Source: Streptosporangiales bacterium
GTDB lineage: Bacteria; Actinomycetota; Actinomycetes; Streptosporangiales; Streptosporangiaceae
Assembly (NCBI GenBank): GCA_017882645.1
Contig: JADGPC010000211.1
Coordinates: forward strand, 1 to 36,428
Direction: 5' to 3'
DNA length: 36,428 nt
Part shown: piece by piece, positions 9,125 to 16,895 of the stretch
Layout: each line of letters opens with the position of its first letter
How positions within the stretch are numbered: the stretch's first letter is position 1
Made by a program: the position numbers and the translations under genes
Notes under the pieces: generated by a model
Told to the model about the DNA's origin: nothing
What the model saw: the letters and a program-made list of their open reading frames with translations, nothing else
Database searches by the model: none

Positions 9125-9159
9125 TGGAACAGCATTGTATTAAAAACAACTCTGTTCTA
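9125..9159. promoter_or_regulatory. Imperfect palindromic operator upstream of the tetR-family gene
   Basis: TGGAACAGCATTGT-attaaaa-ACAACTCTGTTCTA, 11 of 14 arm positions complementary, ending about 10 bp before the ATG. Confidence 0.6.
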
Positions 9160-9169
9160 GTCTCGGCAG

Positions 9170-9880
9170 ATGACACCGGACAGGCAACCGCCGACGGTCA
9201 TCGCCGACGACGCAGACTCGCCAGCTGGCAAGCGCCGGTACCGTTCCGCGCACCGGCGAATGCAGGCCGAGCAGACCCGGGCCAGCGCCATCGCTGCGGC
9301 TGGCCGCGTCTTCGCGGAGCGTGGCTGGATTGCCACGAATATGCGAGACGTCGCCCGCGAGGCCGACGTATCGGTGGAGACGCTGTATTCCGGCTTCGGG
9401 TCGAAGGCTGGGCTGCTGACGGCCGCACTGGATGTGGCCATCGTCGGCGACGATGAGCCGGTGCCGTTCGCGCAGCGGGCCGAGGCCGCCGTCATGGGCG
9501 CCGGTCCCACCATGGCGGCCAGGGCCCGGACCGCCGCGCAGGTGGTGACCGCGATCAACATGCGCATCCACCGCCTAGACCAGGCGCTGCGGCAGGGCGC
9601 GGCGGTCGAGGCCGTCCTGGCCGACCGGCTCGCCTCATCAGAGGCGAGCCGCCGCATTGCGGTCGCATCCGCGGCGACCATGGTCGCCAGGCGGCAGGTG
9701 ACGAGGTCAGAGGTCGACGAGATCGCCGTCCTGACTAGCTCAGTCGTGTACGACCTGCTGGCCCGCTCGTCGGGCTGGAGCAACGCCCAGTACGAGCAGT
9801 GGCTGGCCGAACGGCTGGCAGAACTCATTCAGCGGAACCAGAACGGCCAGGACATAGAACGACCCGACGACCGCGAGTGA
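9170..9880 (+). CDS. TetR family transcriptional regulator
   Basis: TRASAIAAAGRVFAERGWIATNMRDVAREADVSVETLYSGFGSKAGLLTAALD is a TetR_N helix-turn-helix. Confidence 0.9.
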   Translation: MTPDRQPPTVIADDADSPAGKRRYRSAHRRMQAEQTRASAIAAAGRVFAERGWIATNMRDVAREADVSVETLYSGFGSKAGLLTAALDVAIVGDDEPVPFAQRAEAAVMGAGPTMAARARTAAQVVTAINMRIHRLDQALRQGAAVEAVLADRLASSEASRRIAVASAATMVARRQVTRSEVDEIAVLTSSVVYDLLARSSGWSNAQYEQWLAERLAELIQRNQNGQDIERPDDRE

Positions 9881-9915
9881 GCGGTCAGCCGGCACCTGGA
9901 TAAGGAGCCATCTCG

Positions 9916-11121
9916 ATGCGAACGATCAGTGACCAGCCCGCCGATACGACGATCATGGGCATTGTCCACGACGCTCTGCGCCGCGACCTGGGCCGGGCCG
10001 CCGCCGCGATCTCATCGGAGCCGGCCCCAGCCGACCGGCAGCGGGTTGCCATCGCGGTCCACGTCCAGTGGCTGATGGATTTCCTGCGTTCTCACCACGG
10101 CGGCGAGGACCAGGGCCTCTGGCCCCTGGTGCGGGCGCACAACCCGGGAGCCGGCGACATGCTTGACCAGATGGACGCCGACCACGCCAGGATCGGGCCG
10201 CAGATCGACCGCGTCGCCGACGCCGCCGCCAGCTACCAGGCAGGCCCCTCCTGCGCTGCCAGGGAAACCCTGGCCACGACGATCGAGATGCTCCGATCGG
10301 TTCTCGATCCGCATCTGCGGCGCGAGGAGGACGAGATGATGCCCATCGTCTCGCGCAGTATCACCGACGCTCAGTTCAAGGCCTACGAGAACGCCAGCCA
10401 CGTGGCCGCCAAGTCCAAGAAGGACCTCGGCCGCGAGGGACACTGGCTGATCGACAGCCTGGAACCCGAGCGCTTCGACGTGGTCGTGCATACCGTGGGA
10501 GCACTGCCACGATTTGTCATGCTGCACGCCCTGGCCAGGCCGTACCGGCAGGAATGCGCCGCACGCTGGGGACGGCAGGTCGAGGTCTCGCCGCTCGGCA
10601 AGCGCAGGCCGGCCGGCCAAGCCGATACCAGCCGTCAGCACGGCTGGTATCGCGTCCGCGGCCAGGTCAGCCTGGACATTCAGGCCTCGCCGCAGGCCTT
10701 GTACGACCTCGTCGCAGACGTCACCCGCATCGGCGAACGCAGCCCCGAATGTTACGCGGCGAGGTGGCTGCCTGGCCTGCCGCCGCACACCGTCGGCGCA
10801 CGCTTCCGCGGGCAGAACAGGAAGGGCCCGATCCGGTGGTCGCGCGTATGCGAGATCGTCACCGCTGAACCGGGGCAGGAATTCGCATACCGCACCATCC
10901 CCGAGCGAGCGGACCTCAGCCGCCGTGACTCCACGACCTGGAGTTATCGGTTCACGCCCGGGAACACCCAGACCAGGGTCACCCACTCCTACGACGTCAC
11001 CCAGCTCCCGCTGCGGCCCTTCCTGGCGCTCTATCGCCGGCTTATGCCACAGCACGCCGACATGCGGCCGGCGATGACCCGCAACCTCGCCGCCCTCAAG
11101 CAGACAGCCGAATTCGGCTGA
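9916..11121 (+). CDS. Hemerythrin-like domain fused to SRPBCC (polyketide cyclase-like) domain
   Basis: N-terminal HHGGEDQGLWPLV...DADHARIGPQID...HLRREEDEMMPIV; C-terminal VSLDIQASPQALYDLVADVTRIGERSPECYAARWLPG...VTHSYDVTQLP. Confidence 0.8.
   Translation: MRTISDQPADTTIMGIVHDALRRDLGRAAAAISSEPAPADRQRVAIAVHVQWLMDFLRSHHGGEDQGLWPLVRAHNPGAGDMLDQMDADHARIGPQIDRVADAAASYQAGPSCAARETLATTIEMLRSVLDPHLRREEDEMMPIVSRSITDAQFKAYENASHVAAKSKKDLGREGHWLIDSLEPERFDVVVHTVGALPRFVMLHALARPYRQECAARWGRQVEVSPLGKRRPAGQADTSRQHGWYRVRGQVSLDIQASPQALYDLVADVTRIGERSPECYAARWLPGLPPHTVGARFRGQNRKGPIRWSRVCEIVTAEPGQEFAYRTIPERADLSRRDSTTWSYRFTPGNTQTRVTHSYDVTQLPLRPFLALYRRLMPQHADMRPAMTRNLAALKQTAEFG
10623..10652. repeat. Perfect 12-bp inverted repeat inside the CDS at the domain boundary
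   Basis: CGATACCAGCCG-TCAGCA-CGGCTGGTATCG. Confidence 0.9.
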
Positions 11122-11148
11122 GGCCGCTGGCCTGGCTCCGGCCATCGG

Positions 11149-12225
11149 TCACGATGCGCCCTCCGTCGGGCCGACCGCGGCGGGCGGATGCGGTGCGTCG
11201 GACAGGCTGGCCGTGACCGCGTCGCGGATCACCTCGAAGGCTTCGGCATAGAGCCCGTCGCTGAAGCGCGACCAGTAACGGGCTGTCGATTCGATCAGGT
11301 CCGGCTTGAGGTAATCCCGGACCTGAGTTTGCGAGGCGAATGAGCCGATGGCCAGAAGCTTGCCCTCAAGCTGGTCATCAATGGTCACGAAATGGTTGGG
11401 CCGGAAGTCCACCGTGGCCGACGGCGACTGGAAGCAGTAGACCCGCCCGACCTCCCGGCCAGCAACCATCGCCGCCTGGTGCGTGTTCCGATGATCCTGG
11501 TGCAAGTCGTGCAGCGAATGCGTGTAGATCACGGTGGGACGCACGATCTGGACGACGCGACTTATCGTCGCGATCGTCGGGTCGCCTTCGGCGATGCTGG
11601 TGTCGTGGAGATCTTCCAGGTAAAGGTCGGCGCCGATGGCTAGCGCGGCCATCTCGGACTCGCCGGCTCTGGTGCTCTCCGGGCCGCCGCGCGCACCGCG
11701 GCTAAGGGTCAGGATGGAGACCTCGTGGCCCATCCCGCGGTGGGCGAGGAGCGCGCCGGCGGCGCCTATCTCGACGTCGTCGGGGTGCGCGCCGATCGCG
11801 AGCACTGCCTGGCGGTTGGCCAGCCTGGCGGCCCGGCCCTTAGCAACGAGCGAGCCGACCGTGGCCAGCAGCTGATCGGGCGGCACCGTTTTCTCCAGGA
11901 ATTCGTCGGCGTCATCGCGCAGCGCGCTGACCACGTTGTCGAACGATGCGTGCGCGGTGAGCACGGCAACGGGCAGGTGGGGTGATATCTGCCGCAGCTG
12001 GCGGAGCAGCTGAATGCCCGTCATCCCCGGCATTTCGACGTCGGTCACGACCAGATCCCACGTTTGCGACCTGACGTCCTGCAGGGCGGCGGCGGGATCG
12101 GTCGTGTGCGTGACATCGAATCCGCCGCGTTCGCCCAGCAGATAGGTGAGGAAGCGGCCCGTCACCGGATCGTCCTCGACCACGAGTACCCTGCCGGGCG
12201 TCCCGTCACCGCTGGTGCTGCTCAT
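11149..12225 (-). CDS. Receiver (REC) domain fused to PIG-L/LmbE-family deacetylase
   Basis: REC: VLVVEDDPVTGRFLTYLL...DLVVTDVEMPGMTGIQLLRQL...VLTAHAS...FLEK. PIG-L: VLAIGAHPDDVEIGAAGALLAHR...ILTLSRGARGG...THSLHDLHQDHRNTHQA. Start ATG at 12225 overlaps the cheR stop (ATGA). Confidence 0.9.
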   Translation of the reverse strand: MSSTSGDGTPGRVLVVEDDPVTGRFLTYLLGERGGFDVTHTTDPAAALQDVRSQTWDLVVTDVEMPGMTGIQLLRQLRQISPHLPVAVLTAHASFDNVVSALRDDADEFLEKTVPPDQLLATVGSLVAKGRAARLANRQAVLAIGAHPDDVEIGAAGALLAHRGMGHEVSILTLSRGARGGPESTRAGESEMAALAIGADLYLEDLHDTSIAEGDPTIATISRVVQIVRPTVIYTHSLHDLHQDHRNTHQAAMVAGREVGRVYCFQSPSATVDFRPNHFVTIDDQLEGKLLAIGSFASQTQVRDYLKPDLIESTARYWSRFSDGLYAEAFEVIRDAVTASLSDAPHPPAAVGPTEGAS

Positions 12226-13499
12226 GGGCCACTCCCGTCGCTCCTCATCCCTGCATCGCGCACTCCGAGCCGCGCCCGGCATGCCGCCGCGATGTCGCTG
12301 ATGTCGATCTGCTGGAGCATCCGCTCATGCCTGTGATCGGCGGGGTCGAACGTGCGCAGCGCCTGCTCGTAGGCGCGCCGGGCCGCAGGCTCGTCATCCA
12401 GCGCGTCGTAGGCACGGCCGAGCGTGAATGCCGCGAGCGCAAACGCTGCGTCGGCGCAGAGGGCCCGGCGCAGCGCTGCCGCCGATCTCGCCGGGCGGCC
12501 TGCTTCGAGCCAGACCAGCCCGTCGATGAAATGGGCGTCGGCATCGAGCGGGTCATCCGCGAGCAGCGCGTCCACGTAGCTGAGGGCGCCACCTCGGTCG
12601 CCGTTGTCGGCTGCTTCCAGGGCCGCGTCCAGCCGCTGCTCACGGGTGAGCAGCAACGCTGGCTGGTGCGGGCGGCGCTGACGCAGCCTCGATGCTCGAA
12701 TCTCGCCCTCGGGGCGGCGGCCGGGTGACCCCGGCGGGCGGGGCGGCCGCAGCAGCGCGTCGGCAGCACCGAGCAGCAGAATGCCGCCTGGCCGCAGGGA
12801 ATGCTCGAGTGATTCGATCACCCGCCGCACGAGGGCAGCGTCGAAGTAGATGAGCACGTTCCGGCAGGAAATCAGGTCAAAGGCCGCCTCGCCGGCCGGC
12901 GGCGCCTGGTCGCAGGCAAGGTTGTGCCGCCTGAAGCGCACCAGGTCACGCAGGTGCTCGCGAACGAGGTAGTGCCCGTCGGCCTGCCGGTCAAGGTAGC
13001 GCGTGCGGAGCGACGATTCCAGGCCGCGCACGGCCCGGGCACCGTACCGGCCACGCGCGGCAGCGGCGAGCGCGGCGACGGACACGTCGGTCCCCAGCAC
13101 GGAGACCGGCACGTCCGGCACGGCTAGCACGTCCGCCGCCAGCAGCGCCAGCGTGTAGGCCTCTTCACCGCTCGCACAGCCGGCGCTCCACACCCGGATG
13201 CCCGGTGAGCCTGCGGCCCGGGCAGAGTCCAGCAGCCGCCGCCACGGGATCGTATCGAGCTGTCCGCGGTCCCGTACGAATGACGTCTCCTGAATGGTCA
13301 CCTCGTCGATCAGCCGGTCCAGCAGATCGCGGCCATCCGGGCCTGCGGCGATGCTGGCCAACGTGCCGGGATCGAGGCCTGGCGCTGCCCGGTCCGCTGC
13401 GGCCAGGATGGCCGTCTTCCGCGCCGCTGGCAGGACGATGCCAGTCTCGGCGCGGATCAGCTCGGTGATCCCGGCCAGTGCAGCGGACTCGTGCTTCAT
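12222..13499 (-). CDS. cheR: CheR-type MCP methyltransferase with C-terminal TPR repeats
   Basis: VTIQETSFVRDRGQLD, IRVWSAGCASGEEAYTLALL, FDLISCRNVLIYFD, HSLRPGGILLLGAADALL; TPR-like DADAHFIDGLVWLEAGRPARSAAALRRAL...AFTLGRAYDALDDEPAARRAYEQAL. Confidence 0.92.
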   Translation of the reverse strand: MKHESAALAGITELIRAETGIVLPAARKTAILAAADRAAPGLDPGTLASIAAGPDGRDLLDRLIDEVTIQETSFVRDRGQLDTIPWRRLLDSARAAGSPGIRVWSAGCASGEEAYTLALLAADVLAVPDVPVSVLGTDVSVAALAAAARGRYGARAVRGLESSLRTRYLDRQADGHYLVREHLRDLVRFRRHNLACDQAPPAGEAAFDLISCRNVLIYFDAALVRRVIESLEHSLRPGGILLLGAADALLRPPRPPGSPGRRPEGEIRASRLRQRRPHQPALLLTREQRLDAALEAADNGDRGGALSYVDALLADDPLDADAHFIDGLVWLEAGRPARSAAALRRALCADAAFALAAFTLGRAYDALDDEPAARRAYEQALRTFDPADHRHERMLQQIDISDIAAACRARLGVRDAGMRSDGSGP

Positions 13500-14524
13500 C
13501 GCAGTGGCTGATGGCGCAGGGCCAGCAGGCAGGCAGCGATCTCGGCCGGCGGCAGGACGACATCGATCCCGAGTTCTGTCGCGGCCTTCGGCATCCCGAA
13601 GACCGCCGACGACTGCTCGTCCTGGGCGATGGCGAGCCCGCCGCCGCGGCGCACGTCGGCCGCGCCGATGGCGCCGTCCCTGCCCATGCCAGACAGCACC
13701 ACGGCCACGCCGGCGCTGCCGGCGGCGTCGGCGATGCTGGTGAGGAGGACATTGCCGGATGGCCGGTGCGCCCCGGCGTTTGTCAGCCGGTCAAGGTGCA
13801 ACCGCCCGCCGGCCGCCAGCATCAGGTGGGCGCCTTCAGGCGCGAGCGAAGCTCCGGTCATGACCATAGCCCCCTGTGTCGCGAGCCGCACCGGAAGCGC
13901 TACCGACTGGTCGAGCCATCGGACGAGGCCGTCGGTGAACCCGGCCGCTATGTGCTGAACGATCAGGACCGGAATCGGGTAGTCGGCTGGCAGCGCCTCG
14001 AGCAGGTACATCAGGAGCTGAGGGCCACCGGTGGACGCGCAGATGCCGATCACCGAGGCGCGGCGGCCCTGGACGGGAGCGCGAGGCCGGATCCCGAGCC
14101 TGGCCCGCGGATGGCGGATGACCCGGGCCCGGCTGAGCGTCCTGACCCGATGCCGGAAGGCGGCGCCGGCCATCCCGGCCGGGTCACGCAGGTCGAGATC
14201 GTCCTTCGCCAGCGCGTCTAGCGCTCCCGCCGCCAGGGCGGCTGAGGTCATGTCACTGCCGGGCCCGACATAAGAGGACAGCACGAGAATCGGCATGGGC
14301 CGTGAGCTCATGATCTCCTCGACCGCCCTGAGTCCGTCCATGCCGGGCAGCTCAAGATCCATGGTCAGCAGATCTGGCTCCATGCCGGGCAGCGCTGCCG
14401 CTGCTTCCTCCGCGGTCGCGGCGAACGCCACGACCTCGATATCGCCGTCATATTCGAGCATCCGCCGCAGCCCGGTGGCGTACACGCCGGAGTCCTCGCA
14501 GACCAGCACGCGCACTGCGCTCAT
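13496..14524 (-). CDS. cheB: CheB-type methylesterase/response regulator
   Basis: REC VRVLVCEDSGVYATGLRRML...LLTMDLELPGMDG; effector VIGICASTGGPQLLMYLLEALPADYPIPVLIVQHIAAGFTDGLVRWLD...VLSGMGRDGAIGAADVRRGGGLAIAQDEQSSAVFGMP. Confidence 0.95.
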   Translation of the reverse strand: MSAVRVLVCEDSGVYATGLRRMLEYDGDIEVVAFAATAEEAAAALPGMEPDLLTMDLELPGMDGLRAVEEIMSSRPMPILVLSSYVGPGSDMTSAALAAGALDALAKDDLDLRDPAGMAGAAFRHRVRTLSRARVIRHPRARLGIRPRAPVQGRRASVIGICASTGGPQLLMYLLEALPADYPIPVLIVQHIAAGFTDGLVRWLDQSVALPVRLATQGAMVMTGASLAPEGAHLMLAAGGRLHLDRLTNAGAHRPSGNVLLTSIADAAGSAGVAVVLSGMGRDGAIGAADVRRGGGLAIAQDEQSSAVFGMPKAATELGIDVVLPPAEIAACLLALRHQPLR

Positions 14525-16494
14525 GCCTTCACCCGGCCGACGAGCCGCTCGACGGTCGCGAGCATGGCCTGCTGGTCAAAGCTTCGCTTGGCCATGTAAG
14601 CGTCGGCGCCAGCCTCGAGCCCCTCCCGCCGGTCGTCCTCTGATCCCAGCGTGGTGAGGATCACGACCGGCAGCGACGAGCGGGTGGCGTGGGCGCGAAT
14701 GGCCCGCGTGAGCTGGATCCCGTCCAGCTCGGGCATCTGCAGGTCAGTGATGACGAGCGCGATCTCCGGATCTCGGTCGAGCGAGTCGAGCGCGTCCATT
14801 CCGTCGCGCGCGGTGACCACCGGATAGCCCGCGGCTTCGAGAATGCCCCGCTGGAGCTCGCGGACGGTAAACGAGTCCTCGACCACGAGAATCCGGGGGG
14901 CAGCGGGCAGTCGGGACCCGGGTTCAGGTGCTGCTGTCGTGCCATGTCGCCGGGATTCGCGGGTCAGCATGCTCGGCTCGATGATCAGGGCGATCCTGCC
15001 GTCCCCCAGGATGGCAGCGCCGAGGTATCCTTCCGCGCCAGCCAGCAAAGTCCCGAGCGGCTTGATCATGACCAGGGCCTGGCCGAGGAGCGCGTCGCAC
15101 GTCGCGACGGCCTGCCGGCCGCCGACGGAGATGACGAGAGCAGGCGGTCTGGCGGGCAGCGACGGCATGTCGGTGCCTAGCAGCACAGCAAGGTCAGTGA
15201 TCGGCACGGCCTTGCCGTGAACGTGCAGTGACTGCACGCCCTGCAGGGCCAGGGTCCGGGTCACGGTCATCACTTCGCTGATCGCGGCGAGCGGTACCCC
15301 GTAGACGTCGGCGCCGCGCTCGACCAGGAGCACCTCGACGAGGGCAAGCGCGAGCGGCAGCAGCAGGATGATCTCCATCCCGCGGCCGGGCTCGCTACGT
15401 ATCTCGAAGCTGCCGCCCATGGACCGCACGTATGCGCCGACGGCGTCAAGACCTACACCGCGACCAGCGAGGTCGGTCACCTGCGCGGCCGTCGAGTACC
15501 CCGGCCGGGCGAGAAGGTCCGCGAGTGATCCGGCGCGGCTGGCCTCCTCGGCGACCTTCGCGGTCACTCCCCGGCCGTCATCGGTGACCGTGATCTGCAC
15601 CACGGCACCTCGGGGCTCGGCCCGCAATTCGATCCGGGCGCGCGGAGCCTTGCCCGCCCGCTGGCGCTCGCCGGGCGGCTCGACGCCGTGCACGACCGCA
15701 TTGCGCAGGAGGTGAACCAGCGGCTCCGTCAGGCTCTCGATGATGACGCGGTCGAGTTCCGTCTCGGCGCCAGTAATGACAAACTCGACATCCTTTCCCG
15801 CCGTGTGGGCCAGGTCTCTCACCGCCCGCGGCAGCCGGCCGGCGATCACCGCCAGCGGCAGCGTTCGCATCCCTACGGCTGTGTCCTGCAGTTCGTCGAA
15901 GAGGCGAGTGCCCGCTCCGAGTGCGTCCGCGACCTCCGCCGACGGCGGGCCATCCGTCCCGAGGGCGTGCGCGAGCCGCCGCCGGTCCTGCATGATCTCC
16001 CCGGCTATGTCGAGCAGATCATCGATCTTGCCGGCGGGCACCCGCAGCGAATGGGCGGCCGGTGCCGGCTCGGCCGCTGGTGCCGGCTCGGCCGCTGGTG
16101 CCGGCTCGGCCGCGCCAGCGGCCAGCTCATCCCGGCATTTCTCAAGGTCGTCCAGCAATCCGTCGGCGGACGAGCCGACCGGCTGTCCGGTCACCTGCGC
16201 GCGAATCGCAGCGGTCGCACGCAGCAGCGGCGCGGCCATCGACGGCGGGGAGGCCCCCGATCCGCGCACTTGGGCCAGTACGTCCTCAGCGGCGGCCGCC
16301 ATGGCCTGGATGTCGCCGAACCCGAGCATCCCGGCCGCGCCCTTGATGGTGTGCGCGTGCCGGAACAGCGAGTCGACGGCGTCGGCTCCCGCATCTCCAG
16401 CCTCGATCGCGACCAGCGCGGCATCCATCTGCTCAAGCCGCTTCGACGTCTCGTCGCGGAAAAGCTCGATCAGCCTGGTGTCGGGATCGCTCAT
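14521..16494 (-). CDS. cheA: CheA-type hybrid histidine kinase (Hpt-HATPase-CheW-like-REC)
   Basis: Hpt HAHTIKGAAGMLG; HATPase LLRNAVVHGVEPPGER, DLAGRGVGLDAVG; CheW-like VYGVPLAAISEVM; C-terminal REC ILVVEDSFTVRELQRGILEAAGYPVVTARDGMDALDSL...LVITDLQMPELDG. Confidence 0.95.
   Translation of the reverse strand: MSDPDTRLIELFRDETSKRLEQMDAALVAIEAGDAGADAVDSLFRHAHTIKGAAGMLGFGDIQAMAAAAEDVLAQVRGSGASPPSMAAPLLRATAAIRAQVTGQPVGSSADGLLDDLEKCRDELAAGAAEPAPAAEPAPAAEPAPAAHSLRVPAGKIDDLLDIAGEIMQDRRRLAHALGTDGPPSAEVADALGAGTRLFDELQDTAVGMRTLPLAVIAGRLPRAVRDLAHTAGKDVEFVITGAETELDRVIIESLTEPLVHLLRNAVVHGVEPPGERQRAGKAPRARIELRAEPRGAVVQITVTDDGRGVTAKVAEEASRAGSLADLLARPGYSTAAQVTDLAGRGVGLDAVGAYVRSMGGSFEIRSEPGRGMEIILLLPLALALVEVLLVERGADVYGVPLAAISEVMTVTRTLALQGVQSLHVHGKAVPITDLAVLLGTDMPSLPARPPALVISVGGRQAVATCDALLGQALVMIKPLGTLLAGAEGYLGAAILGDGRIALIIEPSMLTRESRRHGTTAAPEPGSRLPAAPRILVVEDSFTVRELQRGILEAAGYPVVTARDGMDALDSLDRDPEIALVITDLQMPELDGIQLTRAIRAHATRSSLPVVILTTLGSEDDRREGLEAGADAYMAKRSFDQQAMLATVERLVGRVKA
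16061..16114 (-). repeat. Three 18-bp tandem units in cheA encoding the EPAPAA linker
   Basis: ggtgccggctcggccgct repeated at 16061, 16079 and 16097 (last unit slightly diverged); protein AEPAPAAEPAPAAEPAPAA. Confidence 0.9.
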
Positions 16495-16895
16495 GACCGG
16501 ACCTGCTCGAGCACGTCAAGGACGCGCGGCACGTCGAGCACGCCGATCAGACAGTCCCCCGCGAGCGCAGCACCGACGAGCAGCTCTGACGGTGCGTCGT
16601 CGGCCGGATCCCCCAGTTCACAGACTGCGCTCACGCCGTCTATCGCGAATCCAGCCCGGCGGCCTGCTACGTCGGTGACCAGCAGGCAGCCGGGCGGTGC
16701 CACTCGCGCGACGCCGAGGAGCAGGGCCAGATCGGCCACCGGGACGATCTGCCCGCGCAGGTTGCATACGCCTAGCAGCTCAGGCCGGGAACCCGGCACC
16801 GTGCGAACAGTGCCCAGGGCAGCTACCTCGCTGACCTGCTCGACGGGAACCGCGTAAGCCTCGGATCCCACTTGCAGCCGTACGTAGACACTCAC
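16491..16895 (-). CDS. cheW: CheW-type coupling protein
   Basis: [58 protein letters not shown]. Confidence 0.93.
   Translation of the reverse strand: MSVYVRLQVGSEAYAVPVEQVSEVAALGTVRTVPGSRPELLGVCNLRGQIVPVADLALLLGVARVAPPGCLLVTDVAGRRAGFAIDGVSAVCELGDPADDAPSELLVGAALAGDCLIGVLDVPRVLDVLEQVRS

Noticed and set aside
10012-11145. 377-aa minus-strand ORF opposite the hemerythrin-SRPBCC gene
   Set aside because: Shadow ORF; the plus-strand product has clear domain motifs.
15688-16857. 389-aa plus-strand ORF opposite cheA/cheW
   Set aside because: Antisense to strongly supported CheA and CheW; Arg/Ser/Pro-rich low-complexity translation.
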